DNA of 29,859 nucleotides, taken from Haloferacaceae archaeon PL-Br10_E2g29 (GTDB taxonomy: Archaea; Halobacteriota; Halobacteria; Halobacteriales; Haloferacaceae). Below, one piece after another: positions 7,553 to 15,442 of the stretch. How positions within the stretch are numbered: the stretch's first letter is position 1; each line of letters starts with the position of its first letter. Both the position numbers and the translations under genes were made by a program. The DNA lies in NCBI GenBank assembly GCA_001563965.1, contig LKMS01000001.1, positions 1 through 29,859 of the forward strand, in the 5' to 3' direction. Below the pieces are notes generated by a model, which made no database searches, was not told the origin of the DNA, and saw nothing but the letters and a program-made list of their open reading frames with translations.

Positions 7553-7717
7553 CTACGAGACCGTGAGCGAAAGCAGTTGGATGAAGACGCCGAACAACAG
7601 ACAGAACGCCATCACGGTTTTCGGATTGATACGGATCGCGTTGCGGTCTTCGGCGTCGAAGTACCGGACAAGCCCGGCACTCGACATCAAACCGCCGGAG
7701 TTCCCACTTGAAGCCAT
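7553..7717 (-). CDS. secG: preprotein translocase Sec61-beta homologue
   Basis: This is a 54-residue protein forming the small beta subunit of the SecYE-beta translocation channel. The sequence has the family pattern: a Ser/Gly-rich start (MASSGNSGGLMSS), the conserved GLVRYFDAED and AIRINPKTV, then one membrane helix (about residues 35-52, VMAFCLLFGVFIQLLSLTV) ending at the C-terminus. It is a tail-anchored type protein with the N-terminus in the cytoplasm. It is upstream of pdxT-hisE on the same strand but separated by ~50 bases with a TATA-like stretch. It is divergent from the thioredoxin gene. Confidence 0.94.
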   Translation of the reverse strand: MASSGNSGGLMSSAGLVRYFDAEDRNAIRINPKTVMAFCLLFGVFIQLLSLTVS

Positions 7718-7865
7718 TGTCGATTAACGTTCCTTCGTCGACCTAAGGGTTTCGGCTTTCGGTGAACCAGCAGGGAGAATGCGACTACATGAGCCGCCGC
7801 GACCCGGGGAAACCGACAGGGTGGAAACGCTTATCAGCGCGCCTCGGCAATCCACAGAGCGTACT

Positions 7866-8132
7866 ATGACGGTTCGACTCACAGACTTTTACGCCGACTG
7901 GTGTGGCCCCTGTAAAACCCAAGACCCGATTCTTGAGGACCTCGAAGCCGACTACGCGGACGTCGAGTTCGCGAAAGTCGACGTCGATCAAGAACAAGAG
8001 ATTGCCAACGAGTATCAGGTTCGCTCGCTGCCGACGCTCGTTATTGAGAACGACAACGGCATCGTCGATCGGTTTGTCGGCGTCACCCAGCGTGAGGATC
8101 TCGAAGCCGCGATCAAAGAAGCCAGCGCGTAA
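7866..8132 (+). CDS. thioredoxin-family protein
   Basis: This is a short thioredoxin of 88 residues acting as a cytoplasmic thiol-disulfide oxidoreductase. The active site is WCGPC (12-16, cysteines 13 and 16) in FYADWCGPCKTQDPIL. The cis-proline loop is RSLPTLVI, and the family's DVD stretch (KVDVDQEQEIANEY) is present. It lacks the usual N-terminal beta-alpha extension, so it is shorter than the ~105 residues of typical thioredoxins, as in other haloarchaeal small thioredoxins. The start is the ATG at MTVRLTDF; a TATA-like gcttatca is about 32 bases upstream. Upstream frame extensions are not protein-like. Confidence 0.92.
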   Translation: MTVRLTDFYADWCGPCKTQDPILEDLEADYADVEFAKVDVDQEQEIANEYQVRSLPTLVIENDNGIVDRFVGVTQREDLEAAIKEASA

Positions 8133-8243
8133 GTCGTCAGTCGACACGAAAGCGCATCGACACACAACCAGCAGGCATACTGCCGATTTTCACGATCCGC
8201 CCGTCTCGCAACTGTTAAACAGCGACCCGCACAACGGGCAGGC

Positions 8244-8393
8244 ATGCCGAGCAACGAGACCGCCACCAACCGGACGCTCAACAAGCAGATTTGTATGCGC
8301 TGTAACGCGCGAAACGCCCCGAAAGCGAAGCGTTGCCGCAAATGTGGCTACTCGCGACTCCGCCCGAAAGCCAAAGAACGCCGCGCGGCCTGA
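8244..8393 (+). CDS. rpl40e: 50S ribosomal protein L40e
   Basis: This is a 49-residue zinc-ribbon protein of the large ribosomal subunit. In eukaryotes it is fused to ubiquitin (UBA52); here, as in other archaea, it stands alone. Four zinc ligands are visible as C17-x2-C20 and C31-x2-C34 within CMRCNARNAPKAKRCRKCGY, and the C-terminus is the basic SRLRPKAKERRAA. The TATA-like tgttaaac is about 29 bases before the ATG, so the message is essentially leaderless. T-runs after the stop probably end the transcript. Confidence 0.95.
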   Translation: MPSNETATNRTLNKQICMRCNARNAPKAKRCRKCGYSRLRPKAKERRAA

Positions 8394-8408
8394 GTCTGGC
8401 AGCGACTG

Positions 8409-8420
8409 TTTTGTATTTTT
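8409..8420 (+). terminator. double T-run after rpl40e
   Basis: The sequence GTTTTGTATTTTT begins about 15 bases after the L40e stop, giving two U-rich stretches in the RNA. It sits between L40e and the convergent MBL-fold gene. Confidence 0.5.
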
Positions 8421-8493
8421 CGTCGTCAGAGCGATCAGCGTCGTCGACGCGAGCGCGTTCAAACCCCCTCAGGTGGCGAGATTGTTCCCCCGC

Positions 8494-9117
8494 CTACTCG
8501 GGATACTTCGGCTGACGACGCTCGGCGCGTTCGAGCGCTCGCTCGATCACCGTGTGCACATCGTCGCCATCGGGTTCGTTTCGGAACACCTGACCGTGGC
8601 CCGGATACATCGCTGAAACCGAGTCGGGAAGCACCGATAGAATCTCGTGGAGACTTTCGATGAGTCGCTCACGGGACTGGCCCGGTCGGTCGGTTCGCCC
8701 GAAACTGCCGTCGTCGAACGCGCCGTCATTGTAGACGACGACATCGCCGCTGAAGAGCGAATCGTCGCCGACGAGCGAGACGTGGTCGTCCGCGTGTCCG
8801 GGCGTGTAGACGATTTCACACGCCTCGTCGCCAATCCGGACTGTCTCACCGGGAACCAGCGCCTCGGTTCGACGTGGATGGTCGCCGTAGGCGTAGAGAT
8901 CCGCGTCGAAGGCGTCCAACACGCTGTCGAGCGCACCGACGTGGTCGCCGTGTTGATGAGTCAACACAACCTGGTCGAGCGAGTCGACGTGCTCGGAAAC
9001 CACGTCGACGACGCCCGCCATTGAGCCGGCATCGACGAGAGTCGGCGTGTCGCCGTCGACGAGAAACGCGTTGCTGGTAAAGCTCGTGGCGTCGGCCGTG
9101 ACGTTGCGTGGTGCCAT
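8494..9117 (-). CDS. MBL-fold metallo-hydrolase (glyoxalase II-like)
   Basis: This is a 207-residue cytoplasmic metallo-beta-lactamase-fold hydrolase. The binuclear metal site is complete: H54-x-H56-x-D58-H59 (THQHGDH), H108 in TPGHADDH, D125 in LFSGDVV and H174 in MYPGHG. The closing PGHG and the TPGH loop resemble hydroxyacylglutathione-hydrolase or lactonase-like members rather than beta-lactamases or RNases. The substrate cannot be read from the sequence. The start is the ATG at MAPRNVTADA, with a TATA-like gcttttgg about 27 bases before it. A long upstream frame overlaps the divergent gene and is rejected. Confidence 0.92.
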   Translation of the reverse strand: MAPRNVTADATSFTSNAFLVDGDTPTLVDAGSMAGVVDVVSEHVDSLDQVVLTHQHGDHVGALDSVLDAFDADLYAYGDHPRRTEALVPGETVRIGDEACEIVYTPGHADDHVSLVGDDSLFSGDVVVYNDGAFDDGSFGRTDRPGQSRERLIESLHEILSVLPDSVSAMYPGHGQVFRNEPDGDDVHTVIERALERAERRQPKYPE

Positions 9118-9210
9118 AGTCGGTGGTTTGCTCGCGATCACCAAAAGCCTCGGCGGTCGCCACCGGTCGCACAGGGGCTTTTTCCGTGCGGAGCCGTTTG
9201 AGACAACCGT

Positions 9211-9402
9211 ATGGGATTCGGAAGCTACGATGAGTCTGAACAGGAGAACCAAGATTTCGACACCGACTTCGACGACGAAGACGGGCTCAACACGAGCGAA
9301 AACAACCACGACGGCACGCTCGATTTCGAACCGGGTGCGTCCAATGACGAACTGCTCGACAGACTCCAGTCGATAAAAGACGACCCCGACGACGAGACGT
9401 AA
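9211..9402 (+). CDS. DUF5786-like small acidic haloarchaeal protein
   Basis: This is a 63-residue, extremely acidic protein with no cysteine and almost no hydrophobic core. It opens with MGFGSYDESEQENQ, which I recognise as the hallmark of a widespread haloarchaeal family (DUF5786). It continues with Asp/Glu/Asn-rich sequence and ends in an amphipathic NDELLDRLQSIKDDPDDET. It is probably largely disordered with one short helix. Function is unknown. The T-rich ggctttttcc about 32 bases upstream may be its promoter element. It is followed after 16 bases by a micro-ORF and then the uracil-DNA glycosylase gene, so a shared transcript is possible. Confidence 0.85.
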   Translation: MGFGSYDESEQENQDFDTDFDDEDGLNTSENNHDGTLDFEPGASNDELLDRLQSIKDDPDDET

Positions 9403-9418
9403 ACCGGCTCATCCGGTC

Positions 9419-9511
9419 ATGCCTCCGAACCCCGGCAGTCGGGCGGTCGGCATCGACGACGCGACCGTCACCGACGAGAAACGGGTGAAAATTAAGCCCG
9501 TTGCCGCGTGA
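9419..9511 (+). CDS. possible 30-residue micro-ORF
   Basis: This is a 30-codon frame with high GC at third positions and a haloarchaeal-looking middle (GIDDATVTDEKRVKIKP). It starts 16 bases after the DUF5786-like stop, and its TGA overlaps an in-frame GTG of the glycosylase gene as GTGA. I recognise no family. It could be a real tiny protein in an operon, or spacer DNA containing the glycosylase promoter (the TATA-like gaaaattaag lies within it). Confidence 0.3.
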   Translation: MPPNPGSRAVGIDDATVTDEKRVKIKPVAA

Positions 9512-9519
9512 GTACCGAC

Positions 9520-10149
9520 ATGAAACAGATGGACGGCGTGTGCGTTCGTGACTGCACGCGCTGTGACGCGCTAGTCGCCTCACGAAGCCAAATCGTCAAC
9601 GGCGTCGGCCCCGCTGACGCCGACCTGTTGTTCGTTGGTGAGGGCCCCGGCGCGACCGAGGACGAGCAGGGTGCGCCGTTTGTCGGCCGCTCGGGATCCG
9701 TGCTGGACGAGGCACTCGCCGAGGCGGGCGTGGGGCGCGACGCGGTTCGGATTACGAACTGCGTACGGTGTCGACCCCCCGACAACCGCGATCCACACGC
9801 CGACGAGCTGGACAACTGCCGGGACTTTCTGGAACACGAGATCGACGTGGTCGATCCCACGATTCTTGTCACGCTCGGTAAAGTGCCGAGCGAACACCTG
9901 CTCGACCGGTCGGTTGCGATTACGAACGAATCGGGAACCGTCGTCGACCACCGACTCGGCGGGCGGTCACGGCGCGTGCTGCTATCGATGCATCCGGCGG
10001 CAACGCTCTATGACCGAAGCCAGCGCGAGGGGTTTTTTGCGACGATCGCCTCCGCGGTCGAACTGGCCGGACTCAACGACGCCGGGCGTGGAGACGGTGG
10101 CGCAGCGAGCGAAAAGAGCGGTGGACAGTCGCGACTCGGTGAGTTCTGA
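9520..10149 (+). CDS. family 4 uracil-DNA glycosylase (iron-sulfur type)
   Basis: This enzyme removes uracil from DNA, starting base-excision repair of deaminated cytosine. The 209 residues show the family 4 signature GEGPGATEDEQGAPFVGRSG (40-59), N80-C-V-R-C84-R-P-P-x-N-R, and the SMHPAA motif (157-161). Four cysteines for a [4Fe-4S] cluster are placed as in thermophilic family 4 enzymes: C12-x2-C15, C84 and C100. The extreme C-terminus QSRLGEF resembles a PCNA-interacting box. The ATG (MKQMDGV) is chosen because the TATA-like gaaaattaag is ~27 bases upstream; a GTG four codons earlier is possible. The CBS gene follows after 59 bases. Confidence 0.93.
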   Translation: MKQMDGVCVRDCTRCDALVASRSQIVNGVGPADADLLFVGEGPGATEDEQGAPFVGRSGSVLDEALAEAGVGRDAVRITNCVRCRPPDNRDPHADELDNCRDFLEHEIDVVDPTILVTLGKVPSEHLLDRSVAITNESGTVVDHRLGGRSRRVLLSMHPAATLYDRSQREGFFATIASAVELAGLNDAGRGDGGAASEKSGGQSRLGEF

Positions 10150-10208
10150 CCGACAGCGGCCGGCGACCGGCAGAAACAGTCATACGGCTCGACTGGATTG
10201 TCACGAGT

Positions 10209-10583
10209 ATGCCATCCACACGAACCGTCGAATCGCTCATGTCCGCGCCGATTATCACGACGAATCCGCACACCACCGTTCGCGAGGCTGCCGAGCTCAT
10301 GGTCGAACACGGAATCAACGCGGTGTTCGTTCCCGGCGCGGAGGCCGGCATTATCACCAGCACGGATATCGTCGAGGCTGTGGCCACGGCAGCCGACACC
10401 ACCGCCGTGACCGTTGGCGACGTAATGACCTCGCCAGTCGAGCGCGTGCCGCTCTCGTTGCCGCTCGGCGAGGCCGCCGCGATGATGACCAACTTCGGTA
10501 TCAAACATCTGCCCGTCGTCGACGAGGACAACGACTACGTCGGTATTATTTCGTCGACCGACATCACGACCGCGTTGGCCTAA
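10209..10583 (+). CDS. CBS-pair domain protein
   Basis: This is a 124-residue protein made only of two CBS repeats (about 10-64 and 70-124), forming one Bateman module that typically binds AMP, ATP or S-adenosyl-methionine and senses energy state. Repeat signatures are MSAPIITTNPHTTVREAAELMVEHGINAV-type at the start and GDVMTSPVERVPLSLPLGEAAAMM in the second. Each ends in the G-I-I-T/S-S-T-D-I loop (GIITSTDIVEA and GIISSTDITTA), where the Asp contacts ribose. There is no fused catalytic domain, so it probably regulates a partner. The TATA-like gtcatacgg is 28 bases before the ATG. It is convergent with the next gene. Confidence 0.93.
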   Translation: MPSTRTVESLMSAPIITTNPHTTVREAAELMVEHGINAVFVPGAEAGIITSTDIVEAVATAADTTAVTVGDVMTSPVERVPLSLPLGEAAAMMTNFGIKHLPVVDEDNDYVGIISSTDITTALA

Positions 10584-10620
10584 AGCAGCTGGCAACGCCG
10601 ACAGGGATGTCGTCCCCAAC

Positions 10621-11364
10621 TCACACTGGGGGCAACCCGTAGGTGTCGCGAACCGTTTTGGCCAACATTCCTTCCTTGCGAAACACGATATAGAGCAACA
10701 CGAACTCCTCGTCGGCGGGGTTCATGACGAACACGGCGCGTTCCTCGTCGCCCGGTTGGTCGTCCGTCTCCGCTTCGTCGGTCGTCCCCGGTTCGTTGTC
10801 CCGCTCCATTTCGTCGTCCGCGGCGTGTTCGACGTCGACACGCTGAATCAGCGGTTCGATCGGCGTTGCGCCCGTCCGAAACTCCTCGAAGAGATCTCTG
10901 GGTGGCTCCTGTTTAGCGAACACGTAGACGACACCGTTGGGTTCCTTGCCCGTGCTGTAGGTGACCGCCGAGTTCATCGCCGCGCCGGCGACCTGCGCGT
11001 CGTGCCACGTTTCTTGAGCCTTCTCGAAGATGCCCGTTATTGCGTCGGCGTACTGGATCCGGGTTCGGGTCACGATTTCGCAGGCCGAAAACCGCGCCTC
11101 GCTGTCGTCCCACTGGAGGCTCGCCGCGATGACGTAGCCCGGTTCGAGCGACGTGACGCGGTCGGCAAGCGTGTCGCTGTCGTCGCCAGCCGACTCGGCG
11201 TCGGCGACAACAACCGGTTGGACCGCAATCGGCTGGAGGTCACCCGCCGCAGTCGAATGGGGATCGGCGACCGCGGCGGCCGCGGCGTCGAGGTCGACCA
11301 AGAGAATCGTTCCGTCGGGCCGGCGATCGAGCACGCGAAACCGGCCGGTCGTCGTCGGCTCCAT
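10621..11364 (-). CDS. DUF6663-like haloarchaeal protein, unknown function
   Basis: This is a 247-residue soluble acidic protein. I tentatively match it to the haloarchaea-restricted DUF6663 family by its layout. The N-terminal beta-rich part (GRFRVLDRRPDGTILLVDLD) is followed by a conserved-looking centre (YVIAASLQWDDSEARF, FEKAQETWHDAQVAGAAMNSAVTYSTGKEPNGVVYVFAK) and a C-terminus ending MLAKTVRDTYGLPPV. An Asp/Glu/Thr-rich insert of about 30 residues (near 178-208) separates the last strands. No catalytic motif is recognisable. The ATG is unambiguous. It stands downstream of the sugar kinase on the same strand with a 91-base gap, so no tight operon is indicated. Confidence 0.75.
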   Translation of the reverse strand: MEPTTTGRFRVLDRRPDGTILLVDLDAAAAAVADPHSTAAGDLQPIAVQPVVVADAESAGDDSDTLADRVTSLEPGYVIAASLQWDDSEARFSACEIVTRTRIQYADAITGIFEKAQETWHDAQVAGAAMNSAVTYSTGKEPNGVVYVFAKQEPPRDLFEEFRTGATPIEPLIQRVDVEHAADDEMERDNEPGTTDEAETDDQPGDEERAVFVMNPADEEFVLLYIVFRKEGMLAKTVRDTYGLPPV

Positions 11365-11455
11365 ACGAGCGAGTTGGCTGCCGGCCGAATAAGCGGCCCG
11401 GCTTTGGTCGATGACACGACCCGGCTTCGTCGAAGAGACGGCTCAGCCGACCGAC

Positions 11456-12460
11456 CTACCGAGAAATCCCGTCGGCCGCGCCGTCCAGAACCGCTTCGAT
11501 TTCAGATCGGGTCGCAACCAGCACGTCGCCCGCAACGGTTCGTTTGAGCGCGGCGGCCGCGGCTCCGTAGGCGAGCGCGTCTTCAACGCGGTCGGCGGTG
11601 AGCAGATCGACTGCGTCGTCGGGTTGCAGGCGATTCTGTGATGAGAGCAGTTCGCCGAGCACGCCGCCAACGAAGGCGTCGCCGGTTCCGATGGCGTCGA
11701 CCGTTTCCGCGGAGTGAACCCCTTGTTTGACAACAGTGTCGTCGACGAGCGCGAGCGACCCCGACGAGCCGAGCGTGACGACAACACAGTCGATGTCGTA
11801 GTCGGCCGCCAGCGCGCGGGCGATGCGTTCGCCGGTTCCCTCGTAGCCCAACGTCGCCTTGGCGTCGCGGATCGGCGCGAACAACAGATCGATCTCGGGG
11901 AGAATCGAATCGTAGGCCGCGGCGGCCGCGTCGGTCGACCAGAGTTTCGCGCGGTAGTTGAGGTCGAACGAGCGAACCGTGTCAGCGTCGCCGGCGGCCG
12001 CAAGCAGCGCATCGGTCGTCTCGGCGGTCGACTCGCTCAGCGCAGGCGTAATGCCGGTGGTGTGGAACACGCTGGCGTCGCCAACGCGCCCGACGGCGAG
12101 TTCGTCCGCCGAAACCGTCGTGACCGACGCGTTTGCGCGATCGTAGATGACGCTCGTCGGGCGCGGCGCGGCGCCGTATTCGAGGTAGTAGGTGCCGAGC
12201 CGGGCACGCTGTCGCGCATCCCACACGACCACGGGGTCGACGCCGTGGGCCCGCAACGCGCCGACGACGCGTCGGCCGAGCGGACTGTCCGGGAGTTTCG
12301 AGAGCCACGCGGCCTCGACGCCGAGACAGGTTGCGGCGACTGCGACGTTGCTTTCGGCCCCGCCGACCTGTGCGTCGAGCGAGTCGGCCGTTTCGAGCCG
12401 CGAACCCGCCGGCGGCGAGAGCCGCAACATTGTTTCGCCAAACGTGATGAGATCAGCCAT
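11456..12460 (-). CDS. kdgK: PfkB-family sugar kinase, probably 2-keto-3-deoxygluconate kinase
   Basis: This ribokinase-fold kinase probably phosphorylates 2-keto-3-deoxygluconate in the semi-phosphorylative Entner-Doudoroff pathway of haloarchaea. The 334 residues begin MADLITFGETMLRLSPP, typical of KdgK. They carry the substrate-side G-G-A-E-S-N-V-A-V-A (33-42), RLGTYYLEYGAAPRPTSVIYDR (acid-sugar binding region) and the PfkB signature DAIGTGDAFVGG with catalytic base D261. A gaattaagg TATA-like box lies about 44 bases upstream in the mutL-kdgK gap. No other pathway genes are nearby. Substrate identity is inferred from family resemblance; ketogluconate or fructose kinase is a less likely alternative. 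Confidence 0.85.
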   Translation of the reverse strand: MADLITFGETMLRLSPPAGSRLETADSLDAQVGGAESNVAVAATCLGVEAAWLSKLPDSPLGRRVVGALRAHGVDPVVVWDARQRARLGTYYLEYGAAPRPTSVIYDRANASVTTVSADELAVGRVGDASVFHTTGITPALSESTAETTDALLAAAGDADTVRSFDLNYRAKLWSTDAAAAAYDSILPEIDLLFAPIRDAKATLGYEGTGERIARALAADYDIDCVVVTLGSSGSLALVDDTVVKQGVHSAETVDAIGTGDAFVGGVLGELLSSQNRLQPDDAVDLLTADRVEDALAYGAAAAALKRTVAGDVLVATRSEIEAVLDGAADGISR

Positions 12461-12533
12461 GGTATCGACCGTTCATACTCCCACTCGTCGGCTCTTGGCC
12501 TTAATTCCAGCCGTCGCGACCGCTGGTTTCCTG

Positions 12534-14900
12534 CTACTCCGCACGTCGGCCCGCGTGGCCGGGATAGTCGCGCTCGAAGCGGTCGGCGATCTCCTCGCGA
12601 CTGATCTCGATAATGACCGGGCGGCCGTGCGGGCAGGCGTAGGGGTTTTCGCAGTCATCGAGCGCCGACAACAACTCGACGACCGAGCCCTCGGTCAGCG
12701 AGGTGTTGCCCGTCACCGAGGGGTAACAGGCGAGATCAGCCAGCAGGTCGTCGGCGGCCTCCTCGACGGTTCGGGGTGTGCCCCCGCCGTCGAAAAAGTC
12801 CACGAGCGCCTCGCGAAGCAGCGCCGGATCGAGTGCGGTGTCGAAGACCGCGGGAACCGCGGTGACGACGAGCGATCGGTCGGCGGCAGCGGGGTCAGCG
12901 GATGAATCGGCGTCGTCGGTTTCGGCCACTGAGTCGGCCGTGTCGTCGTCGGCAGCCGAATCGTGTTCGGTTCGGAATCCGAGTTCGGCGAGCACGTCGG
13001 CGGCGGCCTCAAACAGGGCGGCCTCCCGCGCGGTGAGTTCGATCGACACCGACTCGGCGAGCGTCTGTGTCGTCGGCGACGAGGCACGCGTGCGCTTGAG
13101 CCGTTCGTAGTTGATTCGCTCGTCGGCCGCGTGTTGATCGATCAACAGCAGACCGGAGCCGGCTTCGGCCAGCAGATAGGTGTCGTACAGTTGGCCCAGC
13201 ACGCGCAGCGACGGGAGTTGGTCGTACGTCCGGCCGGCGGCGGTTTCGCCGCCCGAAAGCGTCTGCTGCGTTGGCTCGGCTGTCGGGTCGGGTCGAGGCC
13301 ATGACCGCTGGATCGATTCGGGCGGCGTCGACTCACTCGATGGGTGTGACTCGGTCGACGGTGACGACTCGGACGAAAACGATCGCGACTCGGCTGGGCT
13401 CCCAGCCGACGACGACACCGTCGATGACGACGCAGTCGACGACTCGGTTGCCGACGCTTCGGTGTCGCGTTCGGCGACCGGTCGTTCGGTGCCGAGTCCG
13501 TCGACGCGCCAGCTATCGTCGGCCGCGGGATCGACCGGCGACGCCGATTCGTTGGGAGTCGCATGCTCACGTTGGGCAGCCTGGCGATCGTTTCGCGCAG
13601 TTTCGGGGTCGTCGCCGGCAGAACCGTCGACGAGCCAGTCGTCAGCACGGTCTTCGGCGGAATCAAGATCCGCTGTCGGCGACGGGTTTCGGCCCGAACG
13701 GTCCGAGTCGGCTCCGCTGGCGGCTTCGTGGTCGGTTCCCGCACCGCCGACAACCTCGCTGTCGTGGTCGACGCTCGTCGGCGACACCGGCGTTTCGGCC
13801 GGTGCTGACCGGCCGCGCGGCGCGGCCGACCGAATCAATCCTCCCTCGATGAGCGCCCGCTCGACTCTTTCGCGAACCGTACGGACGACGGTCGATTCGT
13901 CGTCGAAACGAACCTCGGTTTTCCGTGGATGAACGTTGACATCGACGGAGTCCGGCGGGACGTCGACAAAAAGCACCACAAACGGGTAGCGGTCGGGCGC
14001 GAGTTGGCCGCCGTAGGCGTCAATGACCGCGCCGCGAAGCGATCCGGCGGTGACGTAGCGACCGTTGACGAACGTCGCCAGATACTCGCGGGTGCTGCGA
14101 GTTGTTTCGGGGTGGCTCACGAGCCCCGAGACCGACTCGACGGCCGCGTGTTCGTCGACCGCGTCGCCTCCACTGTCGGCGTCAACCGCGTCGACAACGC
14201 CGTCGGCGACGTCAATCATCGATTCGGCCACCTCACGACCGTACACCGACAGCACCGCCGACCGGAGCGAGCCGCTCCCCTCGGTGGCGAATCGCTCGCG
14301 GCCGTCGTGTTCGAGCACGATCGCCACGTCGGGATTCGCCAGCGCGTACTGGCTCACGACGGTGTTGACGTGGTCGAACTCGGTCGCCTCGCGCTTGAGG
14401 AACTTCTTGCGCGCCGGCGTGTTGAAAAACAGATCTGCGACCTCGACGGTCGTTCCCTGCGGACAGCCGGCGAGTTGCACCTCGCTCACGTCACCGCCCT
14501 CGACGGTGAGTTCCGCACCCGCCGTGGCGTCGGCGGCCCGCGAGCGAAGCGTCAGTCGTGAGACTGCGCCAATGGTCGACAGCGCCTCGCCGCGAAAACC
14601 GAGGCTCGAAACCCCACGGTCGAGATCAGCGATGTCACGGAGTTTGCTGGTCGCGTGTTCGGCGACCGCCATCGGCAGTTCGTCGCGGGGAATGCCGTGG
14701 CCGTTGTCGCGCACGCGAATACCGTCGATACCGCCGGCCTCGACGGCGACCGAGATACGGGTTGCGCCCGCATCGAGGCTGTTTTCGAGCAGCTCTTTGA
14801 CCACCGAGGCGGGCCGTTCGACGACCTCGCCGGCGGCAATGCGCTGGATGGTGCCGTCATCGAGCGGTTGAATCGAGCGCGACGCGGCGTCCTCAGTCAT
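12534..14900 (-). CDS. mutL: DNA mismatch repair protein MutL, endonuclease type
   Basis: This is a homodimeric GHKL ATPase that couples mismatch recognition by MutS to strand incision. The N-terminal ATPase has E36-L-L-E-N40, D65-N-G-H-G-I and G101-F-R-G-E-A-L. The MutL transducer domain runs to about residue 340. A Ser/Asp/Glu/Pro-rich linker (about 345-560) includes a stretch of repeated SSES/STES words. The C-terminal domain carries the nicking motif D588-Q-H-A-x2-E-x4-E and the metal-site C756-P-H-G-R-P, with ACYPSV in place of the usual A-C motif. It is therefore an endonuclease-type MutL as in bacteria without MutH and in eukaryotes. The 788 residues are long because of the linker. Its start overlaps the Nudix stop by eight bases. 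Confidence 0.96.
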   Translation of the reverse strand: MTEDAASRSIQPLDDGTIQRIAAGEVVERPASVVKELLENSLDAGATRISVAVEAGGIDGIRVRDNGHGIPRDELPMAVAEHATSKLRDIADLDRGVSSLGFRGEALSTIGAVSRLTLRSRAADATAGAELTVEGGDVSEVQLAGCPQGTTVEVADLFFNTPARKKFLKREATEFDHVNTVVSQYALANPDVAIVLEHDGRERFATEGSGSLRSAVLSVYGREVAESMIDVADGVVDAVDADSGGDAVDEHAAVESVSGLVSHPETTRSTREYLATFVNGRYVTAGSLRGAVIDAYGGQLAPDRYPFVVLFVDVPPDSVDVNVHPRKTEVRFDDESTVVRTVRERVERALIEGGLIRSAAPRGRSAPAETPVSPTSVDHDSEVVGGAGTDHEAASGADSDRSGRNPSPTADLDSAEDRADDWLVDGSAGDDPETARNDRQAAQREHATPNESASPVDPAADDSWRVDGLGTERPVAERDTEASATESSTASSSTVSSSAGSPAESRSFSSESSPSTESHPSSESTPPESIQRSWPRPDPTAEPTQQTLSGGETAAGRTYDQLPSLRVLGQLYDTYLLAEAGSGLLLIDQHAADERINYERLKRTRASSPTTQTLAESVSIELTAREAALFEAAADVLAELGFRTEHDSAADDDTADSVAETDDADSSADPAAADRSLVVTAVPAVFDTALDPALLREALVDFFDGGGTPRTVEEAADDLLADLACYPSVTGNTSLTEGSVVELLSALDDCENPYACPHGRPVIIEISREEIADRFERDYPGHAGRRAE

Positions 14901-15330
14901 TGCTGACAGCGGTTCGGCCGGCGATGACGAGCGGGCCGGCCAGCAGGCGGTTGATCGCTTCCTGATGAATGCTGACGGTCAGAAACTCGTCGCGGGCGGT
15001 TTCGGGTGAGACCCACTCGTAATCGCAGTGTTCGTGGCTCAGCGTGACGGCGGTTCGGTCGGTTTCGCAGTAGTAGACGACGCTAAACCGGCCGCGGCCG
15101 ACATCGTTGCGCCAGGCGGCGGTGTGGATCGGGTCGTCGACGGCGACCTCGAGGCCGGTTTCCTCGTCGACCTCGCGTTTGAGCGCCTCGACGGGATCCT
15201 CGTAGGCGCCCATGCGGCCGCCGGGGAGTTCCCACGTGTGTTCATCCATCTGCATGACCAGAAGGTCGCCGTCGGGCGAGGCGATCAGTGCCTTCTGGCT
15301 GACCTCGGCGATGAGCGGCTGTTCGGTCAT
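14893..15330 (-). CDS. Nudix hydrolase between mutS and mutL
   Basis: This is a 145-residue Nudix pyrophosphohydrolase. The Nudix box (residues 38-60) matches G-x5-E-x7-R-E-U-x-E-E-x-G-U exactly, with the metal ligands in R52-E-V-D-E-E. The strand ELPGGR precedes it. The N-terminus (IAEVSQKALIASPDGDLLVMQ) and compact size resemble MutT-like or nucleotide-sanitising members, but substrate specificity cannot be read from the box. The stop overlaps the mutL start by eight bases, so the two are translationally linked. mutS lies ~200 bases upstream in the same direction. The genomic position suggests, but does not prove, a role in removing damaged nucleotides alongside mismatch repair. Confidence 0.93.
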   Translation of the reverse strand: MTEQPLIAEVSQKALIASPDGDLLVMQMDEHTWELPGGRMGAYEDPVEALKREVDEETGLEVAVDDPIHTAAWRNDVGRGRFSVVYYCETDRTAVTLSHEHCDYEWVSPETARDEFLTVSIHQEAINRLLAGPLVIAGRTAVSND

Positions 15331-15440
15331 CGCGAGTCACCACGCGGGGAACACAAGCGGTCGACAGGTGGGTGCAGCGCGCGTGCTGGGCGGCAGGGCG
15401 GTTCACAGCCGACTGCTGGCTGGGTGGCAATGAGACTCAT
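15327..15440 (-). CDS. possible 37-residue leader micro-ORF before the Nudix gene
   Basis: The frame starts at an ATG lying inside the 15-base palindrome CAATGAGACTCATTG and ends with a TGA overlapping the Nudix ATG as ATGA. The peptide (MSLIATQPAVGCEPPC...) is basic with three cysteines, atypical of haloarchaeal proteins. I think it more likely to be chance than a protein, but the start, palindrome and coupled stop coincide. Confidence 0.2.
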   Translation of the reverse strand: MSLIATQPAVGCEPPCRPARALHPPVDRLCSPRGDSR

Positions 15441-15442
15441 TG
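15428..15442. promoter_or_regulatory. perfect 15-base palindrome upstream of the Nudix gene
   Basis: CAATGAG-A-CTCATTG has two perfect 7-base arms around one central base. It lies about 100 bases before the Nudix start. A second, imperfect hairpin (9-base arms, one mismatch, 5-base loop) follows at 15446-15468. The region between mutS and the Nudix gene holds no other supported gene. The palindrome could be a dimeric regulator site. Confidence 0.4.

Noticed and set aside
8440..8500. tRNA gene suggested by a T-loop-like gcgttcaaaccc
   Set aside because: No acceptor, D or anticodon stems could be paired around it.
13220..13760. Tandem DNA repeat in the middle of mutL
   Set aside because: It is low-complexity Ser/Asp/Glu/Pro coding sequence of the inter-domain linker, not a separate element.
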